Source of the DNA: Halorhabdus sp. CBA1104
GTDB lineage: Archaea; Halobacteriota; Halobacteria; Halobacteriales; Haloarculaceae
Assembly (NCBI RefSeq): GCF_009690625.1
Contig: NZ_CP033878.1
Coordinates: 558,001-622,000 of the forward strand
Direction of reading: 5' to 3'
Length of the DNA: 64,000 bases
The notes under the pieces are model-generated. The model was not told where the DNA came from and did no database searches. It worked only from the letters and a program-made list of their open reading frames with translations. Positions within the stretch are counted from its first letter, which is position 1, and every line of letters starts with the position of its first letter. Made by a program: the position numbers and the translations under genes. Below, piece after piece: positions 15,557-24,773 of this stretch.

Positions 15557-16675
15557 ATGACACCTGAATATCAGTCGCCGAACGCGCTGTCCGCCGTCGC
15601 TCGATGGGCGCACAAACGTGGCCGGTCGCTTCGCCGGTCGGTCGAGCGACTGGGCTGGATCGGTCGGCTGCTGGCCGTCGGACAGCTATCGCTGATCGTC
15701 GCCGCCTTCGTCGGGTTTCTCGTCCAGTCGGTCTGGACGCCGTTTTTCGTGATGTCGTTTCTGCTCGTGTTCGGACTGGGCTGGGGCCTCCGCCAGGCCC
15801 TGACAGCCAAGATCATGACGTTCCTGATGACCGTATCCGCCCTGGTCACGCTGGGATTGATCGCCGTCTTCCTCGTTCTGGAGGCAATTCCGGCGTTCCA
15901 GACGGCCGGATTGGACCTGATCAATCCCTTCGGTGGGAACGCGTGGTCCGCGAGCCAGGGCCAGTATTCGCTCGTCCCGATGATCTGGGGGACCGTGCTC
16001 ACGACGATCGTCGCGGTCGCGGTCGCCGGACCGCTCGGGATCGCCGGCGCGCTGTTCATCAGCGAGATCGCGCCCGGCTGGCTCCGTGATATCGTCAAAC
16101 CGGCCGTCGAGATCCTCGCGGGTATCCCCTCGATCGTCTATGGGTTCATCGGGTTCACGATCATCAACCCCTACATCACGGGTCGCCTCTCCGTCAACCC
16201 CGGCGCGCTGTTCGCGATCGGGGTCGTCATCGGGTTCATGGCGCTGCCGACGGTCATCTCGGTCGCGGAGGACGCCCTTGCGGCCGTGCCCTCGCCGATG
16301 AAAGACGGGTCCCTCGCCGTCGGAGCGACCGATTGGCAGACGATGCAAAGCGTCACCGTCCCGGCGGCGTTCTCCGGCGTCTCAGCGGCCGTCCTGCTGG
16401 GGATCGGCCGCGCGATGGGCGAGACGATGGCCGCGACGGTGATGATCTCACACAGCCGTCGGCTCCCCGAACCGACAGGGTACAACGTCTTCGATAGCAC
16501 GGAAACGCTGACGACGTTCATCGCCAGCAGTTACGGGCACGTCACGCCCGGCGAGACGTTCTGGAGTGCGCTGTTCGCCGCGGGCGTCGTCCTGCTGGTC
16601 ATCGTCACCGGACTCGGTATCGCCTCACAGCTGGTCGAGATGCGAATGGAACGGAAACTGCAGGGCAATCAATGA
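15557..16675 (+). CDS. pstC: Phosphate ABC transporter permease PstC
   Basis: First permease subunit of the high-affinity phosphate importer. The 372-residue protein has about eight membrane segments: two or three near the N-terminus (residues 38-110) and the ABC-permease core from about residue 145. The cytosolic EAA-type loop that docks on PstB is DGSLAVGATDWQTMQSVTVP, followed by GIGRAMGETMAATVMI, which is typical of PstC. The N-terminal 35 residues are basic and cytosolic. The ATG at 15557 gives this N-terminus, 64 bases after pstS. Its stop overlaps the pstA start (ATGA), a mark of translational coupling. Confidence 0.93.
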   Translation: MTPEYQSPNALSAVARWAHKRGRSLRRSVERLGWIGRLLAVGQLSLIVAAFVGFLVQSVWTPFFVMSFLLVFGLGWGLRQALTAKIMTFLMTVSALVTLGLIAVFLVLEAIPAFQTAGLDLINPFGGNAWSASQGQYSLVPMIWGTVLTTIVAVAVAGPLGIAGALFISEIAPGWLRDIVKPAVEILAGIPSIVYGFIGFTIINPYITGRLSVNPGALFAIGVVIGFMALPTVISVAEDALAAVPSPMKDGSLAVGATDWQTMQSVTVPAAFSGVSAAVLLGIGRAMGETMAATVMISHSRRLPEPTGYNVFDSTETLTTFIASSYGHVTPGETFWSALFAAGVVLLVIVTGLGIASQLVEMRMERKLQGNQ

Positions 16676-18849
16676 GCGACGCATATCGAAGACAACTCGT
16701 CGATACAGGGTCGACGGGGTACGATCGTATCGCCGCCGGAACGGTCGGAGCCGCCTTCGTCCTCTTCGCTGGGGCCGTCGCTACGTTCTTCGGCTGGGTG
16801 CCGACCGACGAAGCGGGGTTCGGCGTCACGGGGCTGACGTACTTCGGCATCGCCTTGCTGGGCCTGGGGGCCCTCGTCGTCGCACTCGGACTCGGGTCCC
16901 GACGCTTTGACGTTGCGACGACGCCCAACGAGTCGCCCGGACTTCTCGTCAGTGTCGTCCTCGCGACGCTCTGGCTGGCGACGGCTGGCGCTGTGGCCAG
17001 CTGGGCGCTGGGAACCATCGCCTGGCCACTGGCGGCAGTCGTCGGCGGCGCGGTCGGATATGCGACCCTCGCGTCGCCCGAGGACCTCGGCTCGACGCTG
17101 CCCGTCGGGGCCTTCCTGCTGTTGGTCGGTGGACTCGTCACCGCTGGCGTGCTCGGCCCCGGATGGGCGTGGGAGTCAGCAGCGTTCGCGGCGACGTTCC
17201 CCGCTGACGTCGTCGTCCCGGTGTTGACACTGCTTGGAAGTCTGTTCGCGGGCTGGACCGCCGGCAAGGCCTACGGCGGCTTCGGCGCACGCGGCCGACA
17301 GCACGGTGCGTTCCTGCTCGTCTCGCTGGTCGTCTTCCTGGTCATGGGTGTGCTCGCCTTCCTCCTGGTGTACGTCGCCGAGCGCGGGATCGGGACGGCC
17401 GTCGAGAACCTCTCTGTCAGTTCCGGGACGCTACTGGTCGCGCTCGTGCTCCCGCTTGTCGTTTCGGTCCGGCGCGGGCGGCGCGGTCTGGGCTCCGCGT
17501 CCGGGGTTACCCTCGTTGCGGTGTACCTGTGGCTCGCGCTCGCGGGGACGCTCGCGCTGGCCAGTTTGGCCCTCGGATACACGATCGTGACCGGGAACGC
17601 GCTCACGACAGCCACGGCCACGATCCAGCCGACGGCGGCCGTCGGCGCGCTGCCGGCCGCCCTCGTCAGTGGCCTCGCCCTGCTGGCCGTCAGGCAAGCA
17701 ACGCCGTGGCGGCCGTCCGACCCACGGCCCCGAACCCTCAAGCGTGCCGGCGTCGGTCTCGCGATCGTGCTCGTGGCCGGCGTCCTCGTCGAACTCGTCG
17801 TCGGTTCCCTCGCCGTGGCCGGCATCCCGCTGGTCGGACCGGGCGCTATCGCCGTCTGTGTCCTGAGCGGTGTCGCCATCGCCGCGAATCTGAGTACGCG
17901 GTTCCAGGACAGCCCGTCGCCCGCCTCGATTCCGCCGCTCAGATCGAGTACGCAGCTGTTCCTCCTGGGAGTGCTGGCCGCGTCACTGCACGTGCTCGTC
18001 ACCGGGACGTCGATCGGGACAGAGACCGTGGGACTGGTCGCGAGCGGGACCGTCGACTGGCCGTTCGTGATGAACCCGACACAGGGCCTCGGGATCCAGC
18101 GCGGGGTCATGCCGGCGCTGATCGGGACCGTCTGGATCGTCGTCGGCGCCGTCGCCTTCGCCGTGCCGATCGCCGTCGGCGCGGCCGTGTTCCTCACCGA
18201 ATACGCCGAGGACAGCCTCTTCACCAAGGGCGTCGATGTGGCGACGAACGGCCTCTGGAGTACCCCGAGCATCGTCTTCGGGCTGTTCGGGCTGGCGTTT
18301 ATCGTCCCGCGATTTGGCAACAGCGGGTCGATCTTTGCCTCCCAGCTCGTTCTCGGATTCATGTTACTCCCGCTCGTGTTGGTCACGAGCCGGGAGGCGA
18401 TGCAGAGCGTCCCCGACGAGTATCGTGACGCCAGCGCCGCGCTGGGCGTCAGCAAGTGGGACACGATCAGGGAGGTCGTCGTCCCCGCCTCGATGCCGGG
18501 GATCATCACCGGCGTCATCCTCGGGGTCGGCCGCATCGCCGGCGAGACGGCCCCGCTGTTGCTCGTCTTGAACGGGCCGGTCGCCCCGACTGACACCCCG
18601 GCTATCCTTTCGAGTTTCGAGGTGGGTCTGACGGCCCAGCCGCCGTTCGTGTCGGTGACCAATCCGGCGTTGCTCGAATCGGCGAGTGCGCTCCCATACC
18701 AGCTGTACGCGATCATCACCGCCGGCGTGCTTGATGACTTGGCGTTCGGCTGGGCGACGGCGTTCGTGTTGCTCGGCGTCGTCCTGTCGTTTTTCGCCGT
18801 GGCCGTCGCTTCGCGGCGCTACTTCCGGAGGAAACTACACCATGACTGA
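16672..18849 (+). CDS. pstA: Phosphate ABC transporter permease PstA with large N-terminal membrane extension
   Basis: Second permease subunit of the phosphate importer. At 725 residues it is far longer than bacterial PstA (about 300). The ABC-permease core is confined to roughly residues 475-715, with the EAA loop [20 protein letters not shown] and [16 protein letters not shown]. The first 440 or so residues form about a dozen extra hydrophobic segments with short basic loops ([22 protein letters not shown]). The open frame is continuous, so this is a true fusion or extension, not a mis-joined pair. It overlaps pstC by four bases and pstB by eight. The role of the extension is unknown. Confidence 0.88.
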   Translation: MSDAYRRQLVDTGSTGYDRIAAGTVGAAFVLFAGAVATFFGWVPTDEAGFGVTGLTYFGIALLGLGALVVALGLGSRRFDVATTPNESPGLLVSVVLATLWLATAGAVASWALGTIAWPLAAVVGGAVGYATLASPEDLGSTLPVGAFLLLVGGLVTAGVLGPGWAWESAAFAATFPADVVVPVLTLLGSLFAGWTAGKAYGGFGARGRQHGAFLLVSLVVFLVMGVLAFLLVYVAERGIGTAVENLSVSSGTLLVALVLPLVVSVRRGRRGLGSASGVTLVAVYLWLALAGTLALASLALGYTIVTGNALTTATATIQPTAAVGALPAALVSGLALLAVRQATPWRPSDPRPRTLKRAGVGLAIVLVAGVLVELVVGSLAVAGIPLVGPGAIAVCVLSGVAIAANLSTRFQDSPSPASIPPLRSSTQLFLLGVLAASLHVLVTGTSIGTETVGLVASGTVDWPFVMNPTQGLGIQRGVMPALIGTVWIVVGAVAFAVPIAVGAAVFLTEYAEDSLFTKGVDVATNGLWSTPSIVFGLFGLAFIVPRFGNSGSIFASQLVLGFMLLPLVLVTSREAMQSVPDEYRDASAALGVSKWDTIREVVVPASMPGIITGVILGVGRIAGETAPLLLVLNGPVAPTDTPAILSSFEVGLTAQPPFVSVTNPALLESASALPYQLYAIITAGVLDDLAFGWATAFVLLGVVLSFFAVAVASRRYFRRKLHHD

Positions 18850-19747
18850 GACGACGATGGCATCCCAAGGCAGCACAGGCACGGAAATCGAGACGACGAA
18901 AGGCGAGAGCACGGAACACACCCGCGAGGAATGGGTCGACTACGAATTCGGGAGCGAGGCCGTCCTGTCGGTCGACAATCTGAACGTCTACTACGGCGAG
19001 GAGCGGGCGATCAAAGACGTCTCGATGGATATTCCCGAACAGAGCGTCACGGCGCTGATCGGCCCCTCGGGCTGTGGGAAATCGACGTTCCTGCGCTCGC
19101 TCAACCGGATGAACGACCGGATCAAGAGCGCACGCATTGAGGGATCTGTCGAGTTCGACGGCCAGGACATCTATCAGGAGGGCGTCGATCTGGTCGAACT
19201 CCGCAAGCGGATCGGAATGGTGTTTCAATCCCCGAACCCGTTCCCCAAGTCGATCCGGGAGAACGTCGCCTATGGCCCTCGAAAGCACGGGGACATCAAC
19301 CGCGGACTGGCGGCTCGACTGCTCGGGCGCGACGAGAAAGACGCAGAAGACGAACTCGTCGAGCGCACACTCCGGCAGGCGGCGCTGTGGGACGAAGTGA
19401 ATGAGCGGCTGGCGGACAACGCCCTCGGACTCTCGGGTGGGCAACAACAGCGCCTCTGTATCGCGCGGTGTCTCGCGGTCGACCCCGAGGTGATCCTGAT
19501 GGACGAACCTGCCTCGGCGCTGGACCCGATCGCCACCGCCAAGATCGAGGACCTCATCGAGGAACTCGCCGAGGAGTACACCGTCGTTGTTGTCACGCAC
19601 AACATGCAACAGGCCGCCCGGATCTCAGATCAGACCGCCGTCTTCCTCACCGGCGGCGAACTCGTCGAGTACGACGACACCGACACCATCTTCGAGAACC
19701 CCGAGAGCCAGCGCGTCGAGGATTACGTGACCGGCAAGTTCGGGTGA
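18842..19747 (+). CDS. pstB: Phosphate ABC transporter ATP-binding protein PstB
   Basis: ATPase that powers the PstCA channel from the cytosolic face. The 301-residue protein has Walker [10 protein letters not shown], the Q-loop [12 protein letters not shown], signature LSGGQQQR, Walker [15 protein letters not shown] and the switch histidine in [10 protein letters not shown], with the C-terminal [18 protein letters not shown] typical of PstB. An acidic 40-residue N-terminal tail precedes the ATPase fold. The ATG at 18842 lies inside the last codons of pstA, overlapping by eight bases, which supports coupled translation. phoU starts four bases after its stop. Confidence 0.96.
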   Translation: MTETTMASQGSTGTEIETTKGESTEHTREEWVDYEFGSEAVLSVDNLNVYYGEERAIKDVSMDIPEQSVTALIGPSGCGKSTFLRSLNRMNDRIKSARIEGSVEFDGQDIYQEGVDLVELRKRIGMVFQSPNPFPKSIRENVAYGPRKHGDINRGLAARLLGRDEKDAEDELVERTLRQAALWDEVNERLADNALGLSGGQQQRLCIARCLAVDPEVILMDEPASALDPIATAKIEDLIEELAEEYTVVVVTHNMQQAARISDQTAVFLTGGELVEYDDTDTIFENPESQRVEDYVTGKFG

Positions 19748-19751
19748 TTCG

Positions 19752-20426
19752 ATGGCACGAGAGGCCTACCGTGAAGCGCTTGCCGATCTCAGGACGGCCG
19801 TCGTCGAGATGGGCGAACTCGTCCTCGACCGGTTCGAGACGGCACTGCAGGCGCTTACGGCAGGTGAGCCACAACAGGCCCGTGAGGTGATCGACGGCGA
19901 CGAGGAGATAAACCGCCGGTATCTCGCGATCGAGTCGGACTGTGTCGATCTGTTCGCCCTCGAACAGCCGGTCGCCGGCGACCTCCGGTTCGTGGCCGCT
20001 TCGTTCAAGATCACGACCGATCTCGAACGCGTCGGCGACCTGGCAACGAATCTTGCCCGCTACGCGCTGTCGAGTCGCCGTGAACAGCTACCCGACCTCG
20101 AAATCGAGGCGATCGGGGAGCGCGCTCACACCCTGCTCGCGGACGCACTCACGGCGTACGAGGGCGAAGACGCGACGGCGTGTCGGACGATCGCCGAACG
20201 TGACGACGACATCGATACGCTCTGTCAGCGGGCCAGCGAGCGCTTGGTGCGGGATCTCCTCGAACGCGACCCGGCGATCGACGCCTGGACGCTCGAACCA
20301 TTACTCGATGAGATCGCGAGCGTGTTACTGACGATCCGGGACCTCGAACGGGTTGGCGACCACGCTGTCAACGTTGCCGCCCGGACGCTGTACGTCTTGG
20401 AGGGTGATCCGGAGTTGATCTACTGA
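19752..20426 (+). CDS. phoU: Phosphate signalling regulator PhoU
   Basis: Helical regulator that couples PstSCAB activity to phosphate signalling. The 224-residue protein consists of two PhoU three-helix repeats, about residues 15-105 and 120-215. The metal-binding ExxxD-type patterns appear in ITTDLERVGDLATN of the first repeat and IRDLERVGDHAVNVA of the second. The first and second halves are clearly similar. It starts four bases after pstB and its TGA overlaps the ATG of the next regulator by one base, so both are in the pst operon. Confidence 0.93.
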   Translation: MAREAYREALADLRTAVVEMGELVLDRFETALQALTAGEPQQAREVIDGDEEINRRYLAIESDCVDLFALEQPVAGDLRFVAASFKITTDLERVGDLATNLARYALSSRREQLPDLEIEAIGERAHTLLADALTAYEGEDATACRTIAERDDDIDTLCQRASERLVRDLLERDPAIDAWTLEPLLDEIASVLLTIRDLERVGDHAVNVAARTLYVLEGDPELIY

Positions 20427-21400
20427 TGGAAACTCGCAAGATCCAGACCGTCGGCGGCGGCACGTACACGGTCTCCGTGCCAAAAGAGTGGGCGCGCAAG
20501 CAGAATCTCGAGACCGGTGAGGCCGTGCGGCTGTACACCCACCGGGACGGCTCGCTGATCGTCCGTGGCGAACAATCCGAAGCAACGCCACTGGCGTCAG
20601 TGACGCTATCCGTCGACGATCACAGCATCGGCGCCGTCGAGCAGTTGGTCCATGGGGCCTACGTGACCGGCTTCGAACGGATCACGATCGTCGCCCAAGA
20701 CCCACTCCCTCCGGAGCATCGCCAGGCTGTTCGCACGGTGAGTCGACAGCTCGTCGGCACCAACGTGCTGGAAACCGAGCCGACGGCACTCGTCGTCCGG
20801 GCCATGCTCGATTCCTCGGCTGTCTCGGTTCGGCAATCGATCGATCAAGCCGTCTCGATCGTCACGTCGATGCTGCAGACGACCGTCGACGGACTATCCG
20901 AGGGGACGCCCATCACCGAGCACGTCCAGCATCGTCGCCCGGAGGTCACGCGACTGGCTGCCCTGATCCGTCGCCACCACAACCGCTCGCTTCGATCGTT
21001 CGAACAACTGGACGCGCTGGGGATCGATCGCGTGCCGCTCGCCCGATACACGCGAATGGCAGGCCGCCTCGAGGACGTCGCCACAACGATCGTCCGCCTG
21101 GCCGAGATCGTCGAGGAGGTATCACTGAGCGACGAGCACTCACAGATCGTCGCCGACCAGATCGACACCATCGGATCGAGTCTTCAAGCGGCCAGCGAGT
21201 GCATTCTCGACCAAACAAAACGGATCGATCCAGCGAGCCAGCGATTGCCCAGTGCCGATCGACACCTCGATCACGGGGGTCCCGACGACGGGGCCTCCGA
21301 CCCAGCGCGGGCACGGGTCAGGGACGCCCTGGGACGGCTGCGAGCGGACGTCCGGTCGGTCGAGCGTCTCGGGGACCAACCTGCGATTGCCCATCAGTAG
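20426..21400 (+). CDS. PhoU-like regulator with N-terminal AbrB-type DNA-binding domain
   Basis: 324-residue archaeal phosphate regulator. The first 45 residues form a SpoVT/AbrB swapped-hairpin domain (METRKIQTVGGGTYTVSVPK, EWARKQNLETGE), which usually binds DNA. The remainder is helical and PhoU-like, with MAGRLEDVATTIVRLAEIVEE and a C-terminal RVRDALGRLRADVRSVERLGD. In haloarchaea such proteins accompany pst genes and are likely candidates for controlling them. It is the last gene of the operon, overlapping phoU by one base. A roughly 40-residue polar stretch before the final helix is low in complexity. Confidence 0.82.
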   Translation: METRKIQTVGGGTYTVSVPKEWARKQNLETGEAVRLYTHRDGSLIVRGEQSEATPLASVTLSVDDHSIGAVEQLVHGAYVTGFERITIVAQDPLPPEHRQAVRTVSRQLVGTNVLETEPTALVVRAMLDSSAVSVRQSIDQAVSIVTSMLQTTVDGLSEGTPITEHVQHRRPEVTRLAALIRRHHNRSLRSFEQLDALGIDRVPLARYTRMAGRLEDVATTIVRLAEIVEEVSLSDEHSQIVADQIDTIGSSLQAASECILDQTKRIDPASQRLPSADRHLDHGGPDDGASDPARARVRDALGRLRADVRSVERLGDQPAIAHQ

Positions 21401-21492
21401 ACAGCCCTCGCATTGAGACCTCCGGACCGCTATGTAGCTCTCATAGATACGTCTTTTAGCCTGTGTGTACGTAGTCTCGGGCGAGAACGCGT

Positions 21493-22260
21493 ATGGGGCA
21501 CGTAGACACACATCACAATCGTCTCGACGACCGGCTCATCGAGCGGTGCGAAGACCTCCCCGACGAGCCCGACCCGGGCGCGTACGTCGTCATCGATACG
21601 ATGCACTTTTCGAACACCGTCATCGAGTTGCTGGCAAACGGGGCCACGTCCGTCCACGTCCCCGACGAGCGGGGCCAGGAGTTCGACTACCGTGCCTCGA
21701 ACCGGGGGACGCTGATCGCCGGCGGAAAAACCGACGACTACGAGCCCGAAGCCGGCTACGACTTCTTCAACTCCCCCAGTTACGTCCAGGGAATGGACGT
21801 CGATGGTCGCCCAGTCAGTATGACCTCGACCAACGGCGGGCGGACCGTCTCGACGCTCCGTGAGCGTGGTGGGGATACGGTGGATGTCTACGTCGGGGCA
21901 CCGCTGAACGCCAGGGCGATCGGCACCTACCTTCGAGAACACGAGCAGCCGGTCTTCCTCGTCAGTGCCGGCGACGAGGGCGAGATCGCCATCGAAGATC
22001 ACGTCGGGGCCACGCTCATCAGTCGCTATCTCGACGGGATCGCGCCGACAGAGACCGAAATAGCACTGTACCGCGACCAGCTCGAAACGGCGAACGGTCC
22101 GGAGTACGCCCAGAAAAACGAAACTCGACGCCGCGATGTCTGGAACTACGCGATGAACGTCAACGGTCGGAACGTGGTCCCGAGGCTGTCCGACGACACA
22201 CTCGTCCGGACAGATCCACGTCATCGGTCACGCCGGCACGCCAGGCAGCCAGCAGACTGA
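21493..22260 (+). CDS. 2-phosphosulfolactate phosphatase-like protein (ComB family)
   Basis: 255-residue protein of the ComB family, whose methanogen member dephosphorylates 2-phosphosulfolactate in coenzyme M synthesis. The family-type N-terminal motif is IDTMHFSNTVIELLANGA, and SMTSTNGGRTVSTL and PLNARAIGTYLREH match later conserved blocks. It is of normal length. Haloarchaea are not known to use coenzyme M, so a different phosphate ester is probable; sulfolactate metabolism is an option. The position directly after the pst/phoU operon, 92 bases downstream, may reflect a phosphate link but it has its own TTTTAG promoter-like box. Function beyond phosphatase is not shown. Confidence 0.72.
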   Translation: MGHVDTHHNRLDDRLIERCEDLPDEPDPGAYVVIDTMHFSNTVIELLANGATSVHVPDERGQEFDYRASNRGTLIAGGKTDDYEPEAGYDFFNSPSYVQGMDVDGRPVSMTSTNGGRTVSTLRERGGDTVDVYVGAPLNARAIGTYLREHEQPVFLVSAGDEGEIAIEDHVGATLISRYLDGIAPTETEIALYRDQLETANGPEYAQKNETRRRDVWNYAMNVNGRNVVPRLSDDTLVRTDPRHRSRRHARQPAD

Positions 22261-22284
22261 ACGGACACCCGCGGTCGTTACACG

Positions 22285-23364
22285 CTATTCGAACTCCGGA
22301 AGATATCGCGTATCGATCGGGTCTTCGACGTCACCCATGACAGACTCCAGTAGGTCCGTCACCGTGACCATGCCCACGACATCCCCGTCTTCGATGACGA
22401 GGGCGAGTTCCTGGTTTTCGGCCTGGAACTGATCGATGGCGTCGCTGACGTCGACGTCCGGCGAGAGCGTCATCGGCGGGGCAGCCAGGTCCGGAAAGTC
22501 CACCTCGCCCGCAGCCAGTTCCTCGCGATGGCGTGTCAAGACCGGGACGTAGACGATTCCCTCGAAGTCGGTCAACTCCTCGCCGACCAACGGATACCGG
22601 GTGTGTGGCTGTTCCTCCAGTCGCCGGAAGTTCTCGGCTGAATCTACCGCCGTCGAGAGGGCGACGATATCGTCGGCCTCGATCATAACGTCACGGACGG
22701 GTTGTTCACCGATCGCGAGGGCGTTCATCACTTCTTGGCGACGCTCTGTGGAGAGGCCACCTTCTTCGAGGGCCGTACCCACGCGATTGCGCAGGTCTGC
22801 CCGAGACTCGATGACGTCCTGCTCGGCTTCTAGCCACGCACCGGTCATCTCGACGCCGAACAGTTTCAACGTGAGTTTTGCGATCCCATCACCCAACGTG
22901 ATGATCGGCGAGATCAACCAGTGGAACCAGTACAGCGGTTGGGCACCGTATCTCGAGACCCACCGGGAGCGTTCGACGCCCAGATACGTCGGGGTCTGCT
23001 CGCCGTGAGTCAGGTGGACCAGGTTGATGATGAGGAAGGCGAGAATCCCACCCGAACCGATCGAGGCCAACACGGTGTTGTGAAACAGCGGCTCGAAGAT
23101 CGCTGCCAACGCGGGCTCGGCGACGATCCCGACGGCGATGCTGGAGGCAGTGATTCCGACCTGACAGGTAGTCAGATACAGTTCGAGGTCCTGGGTCATC
23201 TCCCAGGCGCGTCGGAGTCCTCGGTTGGACCCGTCACCGATAAACTCCTCTTCGCTGTACTGGCGAGCGCGGGTCAGGGCGAACTCGATCGCGACGAAAA
23301 AACCGTTGGTCAGGATCAACACGAGACCTGCCAGTAACCGGACGGAGAGTTCGAGGGAATTCAT
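22285..23364 (-). CDS. CNNM/CBS-domain membrane protein
   Basis: 359-residue protein of the CNNM (CorC/HlyC-like) family, implicated in magnesium or other cation efflux. The N-terminal CNNM domain has three or four membrane helices (about residues 5-27, 63-85, 95-115, 140-160), with the family motifs NGFFVAIEFALTRAR and LTTCQVGITASSIAVG. A soluble pair of CBS domains follows from about 210 (EQPVRDVMIEADDIVALS ... LALVIEDGDVVGMVTVTDLLES), likely sensing ATP. The C-terminal transporter-associated domain found in longer homologues is absent. A TATA-like ATATAAC lies about 27 nt upstream on the minus strand. Confidence 0.87.
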   Translation of the reverse strand: MNSLELSVRLLAGLVLILTNGFFVAIEFALTRARQYSEEEFIGDGSNRGLRRAWEMTQDLELYLTTCQVGITASSIAVGIVAEPALAAIFEPLFHNTVLASIGSGGILAFLIINLVHLTHGEQTPTYLGVERSRWVSRYGAQPLYWFHWLISPIITLGDGIAKLTLKLFGVEMTGAWLEAEQDVIESRADLRNRVGTALEEGGLSTERRQEVMNALAIGEQPVRDVMIEADDIVALSTAVDSAENFRRLEEQPHTRYPLVGEELTDFEGIVYVPVLTRHREELAAGEVDFPDLAAPPMTLSPDVDVSDAIDQFQAENQELALVIEDGDVVGMVTVTDLLESVMGDVEDPIDTRYLPEFE

Positions 23365-23748
23365 CGACCGACCGTTATGTCACCGGAAAGTTATATCTGG
23401 CGTTGGGAGGGGTTCCTCACCCCACGCCGACGGGGACGGGAGACACTGTGTCGATACTGCACTGCTCTGTCCTCGTCTCGCGGAAACGTGGCGGTCTGGA
23501 TCCCGCCAATGAACGGCGGCCGAAACGGGCTGGCTGCCCCCCGCTATCGAGACAGCCCGTCGACGGCCGTCTGACTGCCGTTACCGAGCGAACCCCTGAC
23601 GGTGTGGGCCACGCTCTCGACGTCTTCCATGGCGATCGACACACGGTCGCAGTTGGTGACGGTTGTATTCCTCTCCCAGACCAGTATCGACGAGCAGGCG
23701 AGCCAGGAACGATCACGTTTAACACGACACCTGCCGAACGCGTGGTAT
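23365..23748. other. Intergenic region between CNNM protein and small wHTH gene
   Basis: A 384-base GC-rich stretch between two divergent genes. The left part carries the CNNM promoter (ATATAAC, 23389-23396 region) and the right end a TTTAAC box at 23718-23723, 28 nt from the next ATG. Open frames run through it on both strands but their products are basic and unlike haloarchaeal proteins. I see no gene or RNA in it. Confidence 0.6.
23718..23723 (+). promoter_or_regulatory. TATA-like box for the wHTH gene at 23749
   Basis: TTTAAC centred 28 nt before the ATG at 23749, the spacing of a leaderless archaeal transcript. It decides the start: the longer in-frame start at 23602 would lie upstream of this promoter. 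Confidence 0.5.
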
Positions 23749-24066
23749 ATGAGTTACAACGAGTCAGCCGGCGCTGGCTGGAAGTTCGTCGAATCGAGTG
23801 AGTCCGCGGCAGCGTTGCTCGATGCGGCACTGGATCTGGAACCGGACGAACCAGTGACGCGCTCGGAACTGGCGGACGTAGCCGACGTGACGCTGAAGCA
23901 ACTGTACTTAGACGAGACGATCGCCGATCTCGCCTCGGCTGGCGTCTTCGAGTCCGTCGAGCCCAAACAGGACGGTGAGGTCACGTACGTCCGCAATCCG
24001 GATAGTGAGGTACTGGAAGCTGCAGAACGGTTCGATCGCGCACTGGGCGAGCGCCTGGACGAGTGA
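23749..24066 (+). CDS. Small winged-helix-like protein, function unknown
   Basis: 105-residue acidic protein that I cannot assign to a named family. Residues 20-80 look like a winged helix: a first helix SAAALLDAALDLEP, a turn-helix pair PVTRSELADVADVTLKQLYLD, then a helix and a beta wing ending in GEVTYVRNPDSEV. This resembles small haloarchaeal regulators, but no ligand domain is present. The ATG at 23749 is chosen for its TATA-like box. Neighbours (CNNM protein, redoxin) do not suggest a target. Confidence 0.65.
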   Translation: MSYNESAGAGWKFVESSESAAALLDAALDLEPDEPVTRSELADVADVTLKQLYLDETIADLASAGVFESVEPKQDGEVTYVRNPDSEVLEAAERFDRALGERLDE

Positions 24067-24170
24067 ACCGATTGCTGGGCGGTCCGGGCGCGTGGTCGCC
24101 GGCTTGACACCACAGCTGGGTTCCGCTGACTCAACGTCTTTGTGTGACGAGCGCGTACTTCTCAAACGCA

Positions 24171-24752
24171 ATGACTGCACTCGACTCCGAACGGGACGCG
24201 ATCGAACGCGGTGACGTCGCCCCGGACTTCGAACTGCCCGGGACCGACGGCCAGACCCACGCACTGGCTGACTTCGACGACTATGAGGCTGTCCTGGTTG
24301 TGTTTACTTGCAACCACTGTCCGTACGCGATCGCGAAGTTCGACCCGCTGAACGAACTCGCCGCCCAATTCGACGATCTGGCCGTCGTCGGCATCAACGC
24401 AAACGACGCCGAGGAGTACCCCGACGATTCCTTCGAACGCATGGTCGAACTCGTCGAAGACGGCACGATCCAGTATGACGCCTACCTCCGCGACGACTCC
24501 CAGGACGTGGCCCGCGCGTACGGCGCAGTCTGTACCCCCGATCCGTTCCTGCTCGAAAACGACGGCGGCGAGTTCCGTCTGGCCTACCACGGCCGGATCG
24601 ACGACGCGATGAGTCCCGACGAGGACGCCGAGACCTTCGAGATGCGCAATATCGTCGAGGATCTGCTGGCCGGCGAGGAGATTACCGCGGAGTTCCGCCC
24701 TTCGCGCGGTTGTAACATCAAGTGGAAAGACGGTAGCGTCCGGCCCGAGTAG
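24171..24752 (+). CDS. Thioredoxin-fold redoxin (AhpC/TSA-like)
   Basis: 193-residue cytosolic redoxin. The fold starts with GDVAPDFELPGTDGQTHAL, typical of AhpC/TlpA-like proteins, and the active site is FTCNHCPYA, a thioredoxin-style CxxC in place of the single peroxidatic Cys of peroxiredoxins. GAVCTPDPFLLENDG supplies the cis-Pro region, and a conserved SRGCNIKWKDG closes the protein with a third Cys. It therefore probably acts as a thiol oxidoreductase or thiol peroxidase. The ATG at 24171 gives the acidic MTALDSERDAIERGD start; an earlier start at 24144 adds nine non-acidic residues. Confidence 0.83.
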   Translation: MTALDSERDAIERGDVAPDFELPGTDGQTHALADFDDYEAVLVVFTCNHCPYAIAKFDPLNELAAQFDDLAVVGINANDAEEYPDDSFERMVELVEDGTIQYDAYLRDDSQDVARAYGAVCTPDPFLLENDGGEFRLAYHGRIDDAMSPDEDAETFEMRNIVEDLLAGEEITAEFRPSRGCNIKWKDGSVRPE

Positions 24753-24773
24753 CGGTCGTGTCTGGTCTCATCC

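Noticed and set aside
16672-18849. PstA length explained by two genes joined by a missed stop
   Set aside because: The frame is continuous, there is no internal promoter or start with family-like sequence at the junction, and overlap with pstC at the very start shows the long form is translated.
23403-23830. Open frames on both strands across the 23.4-23.8 kb gap
   Set aside because: Products are basic and arginine-rich, unlike the acidic proteins here, and one runs through a well-placed promoter and start of the wHTH gene.
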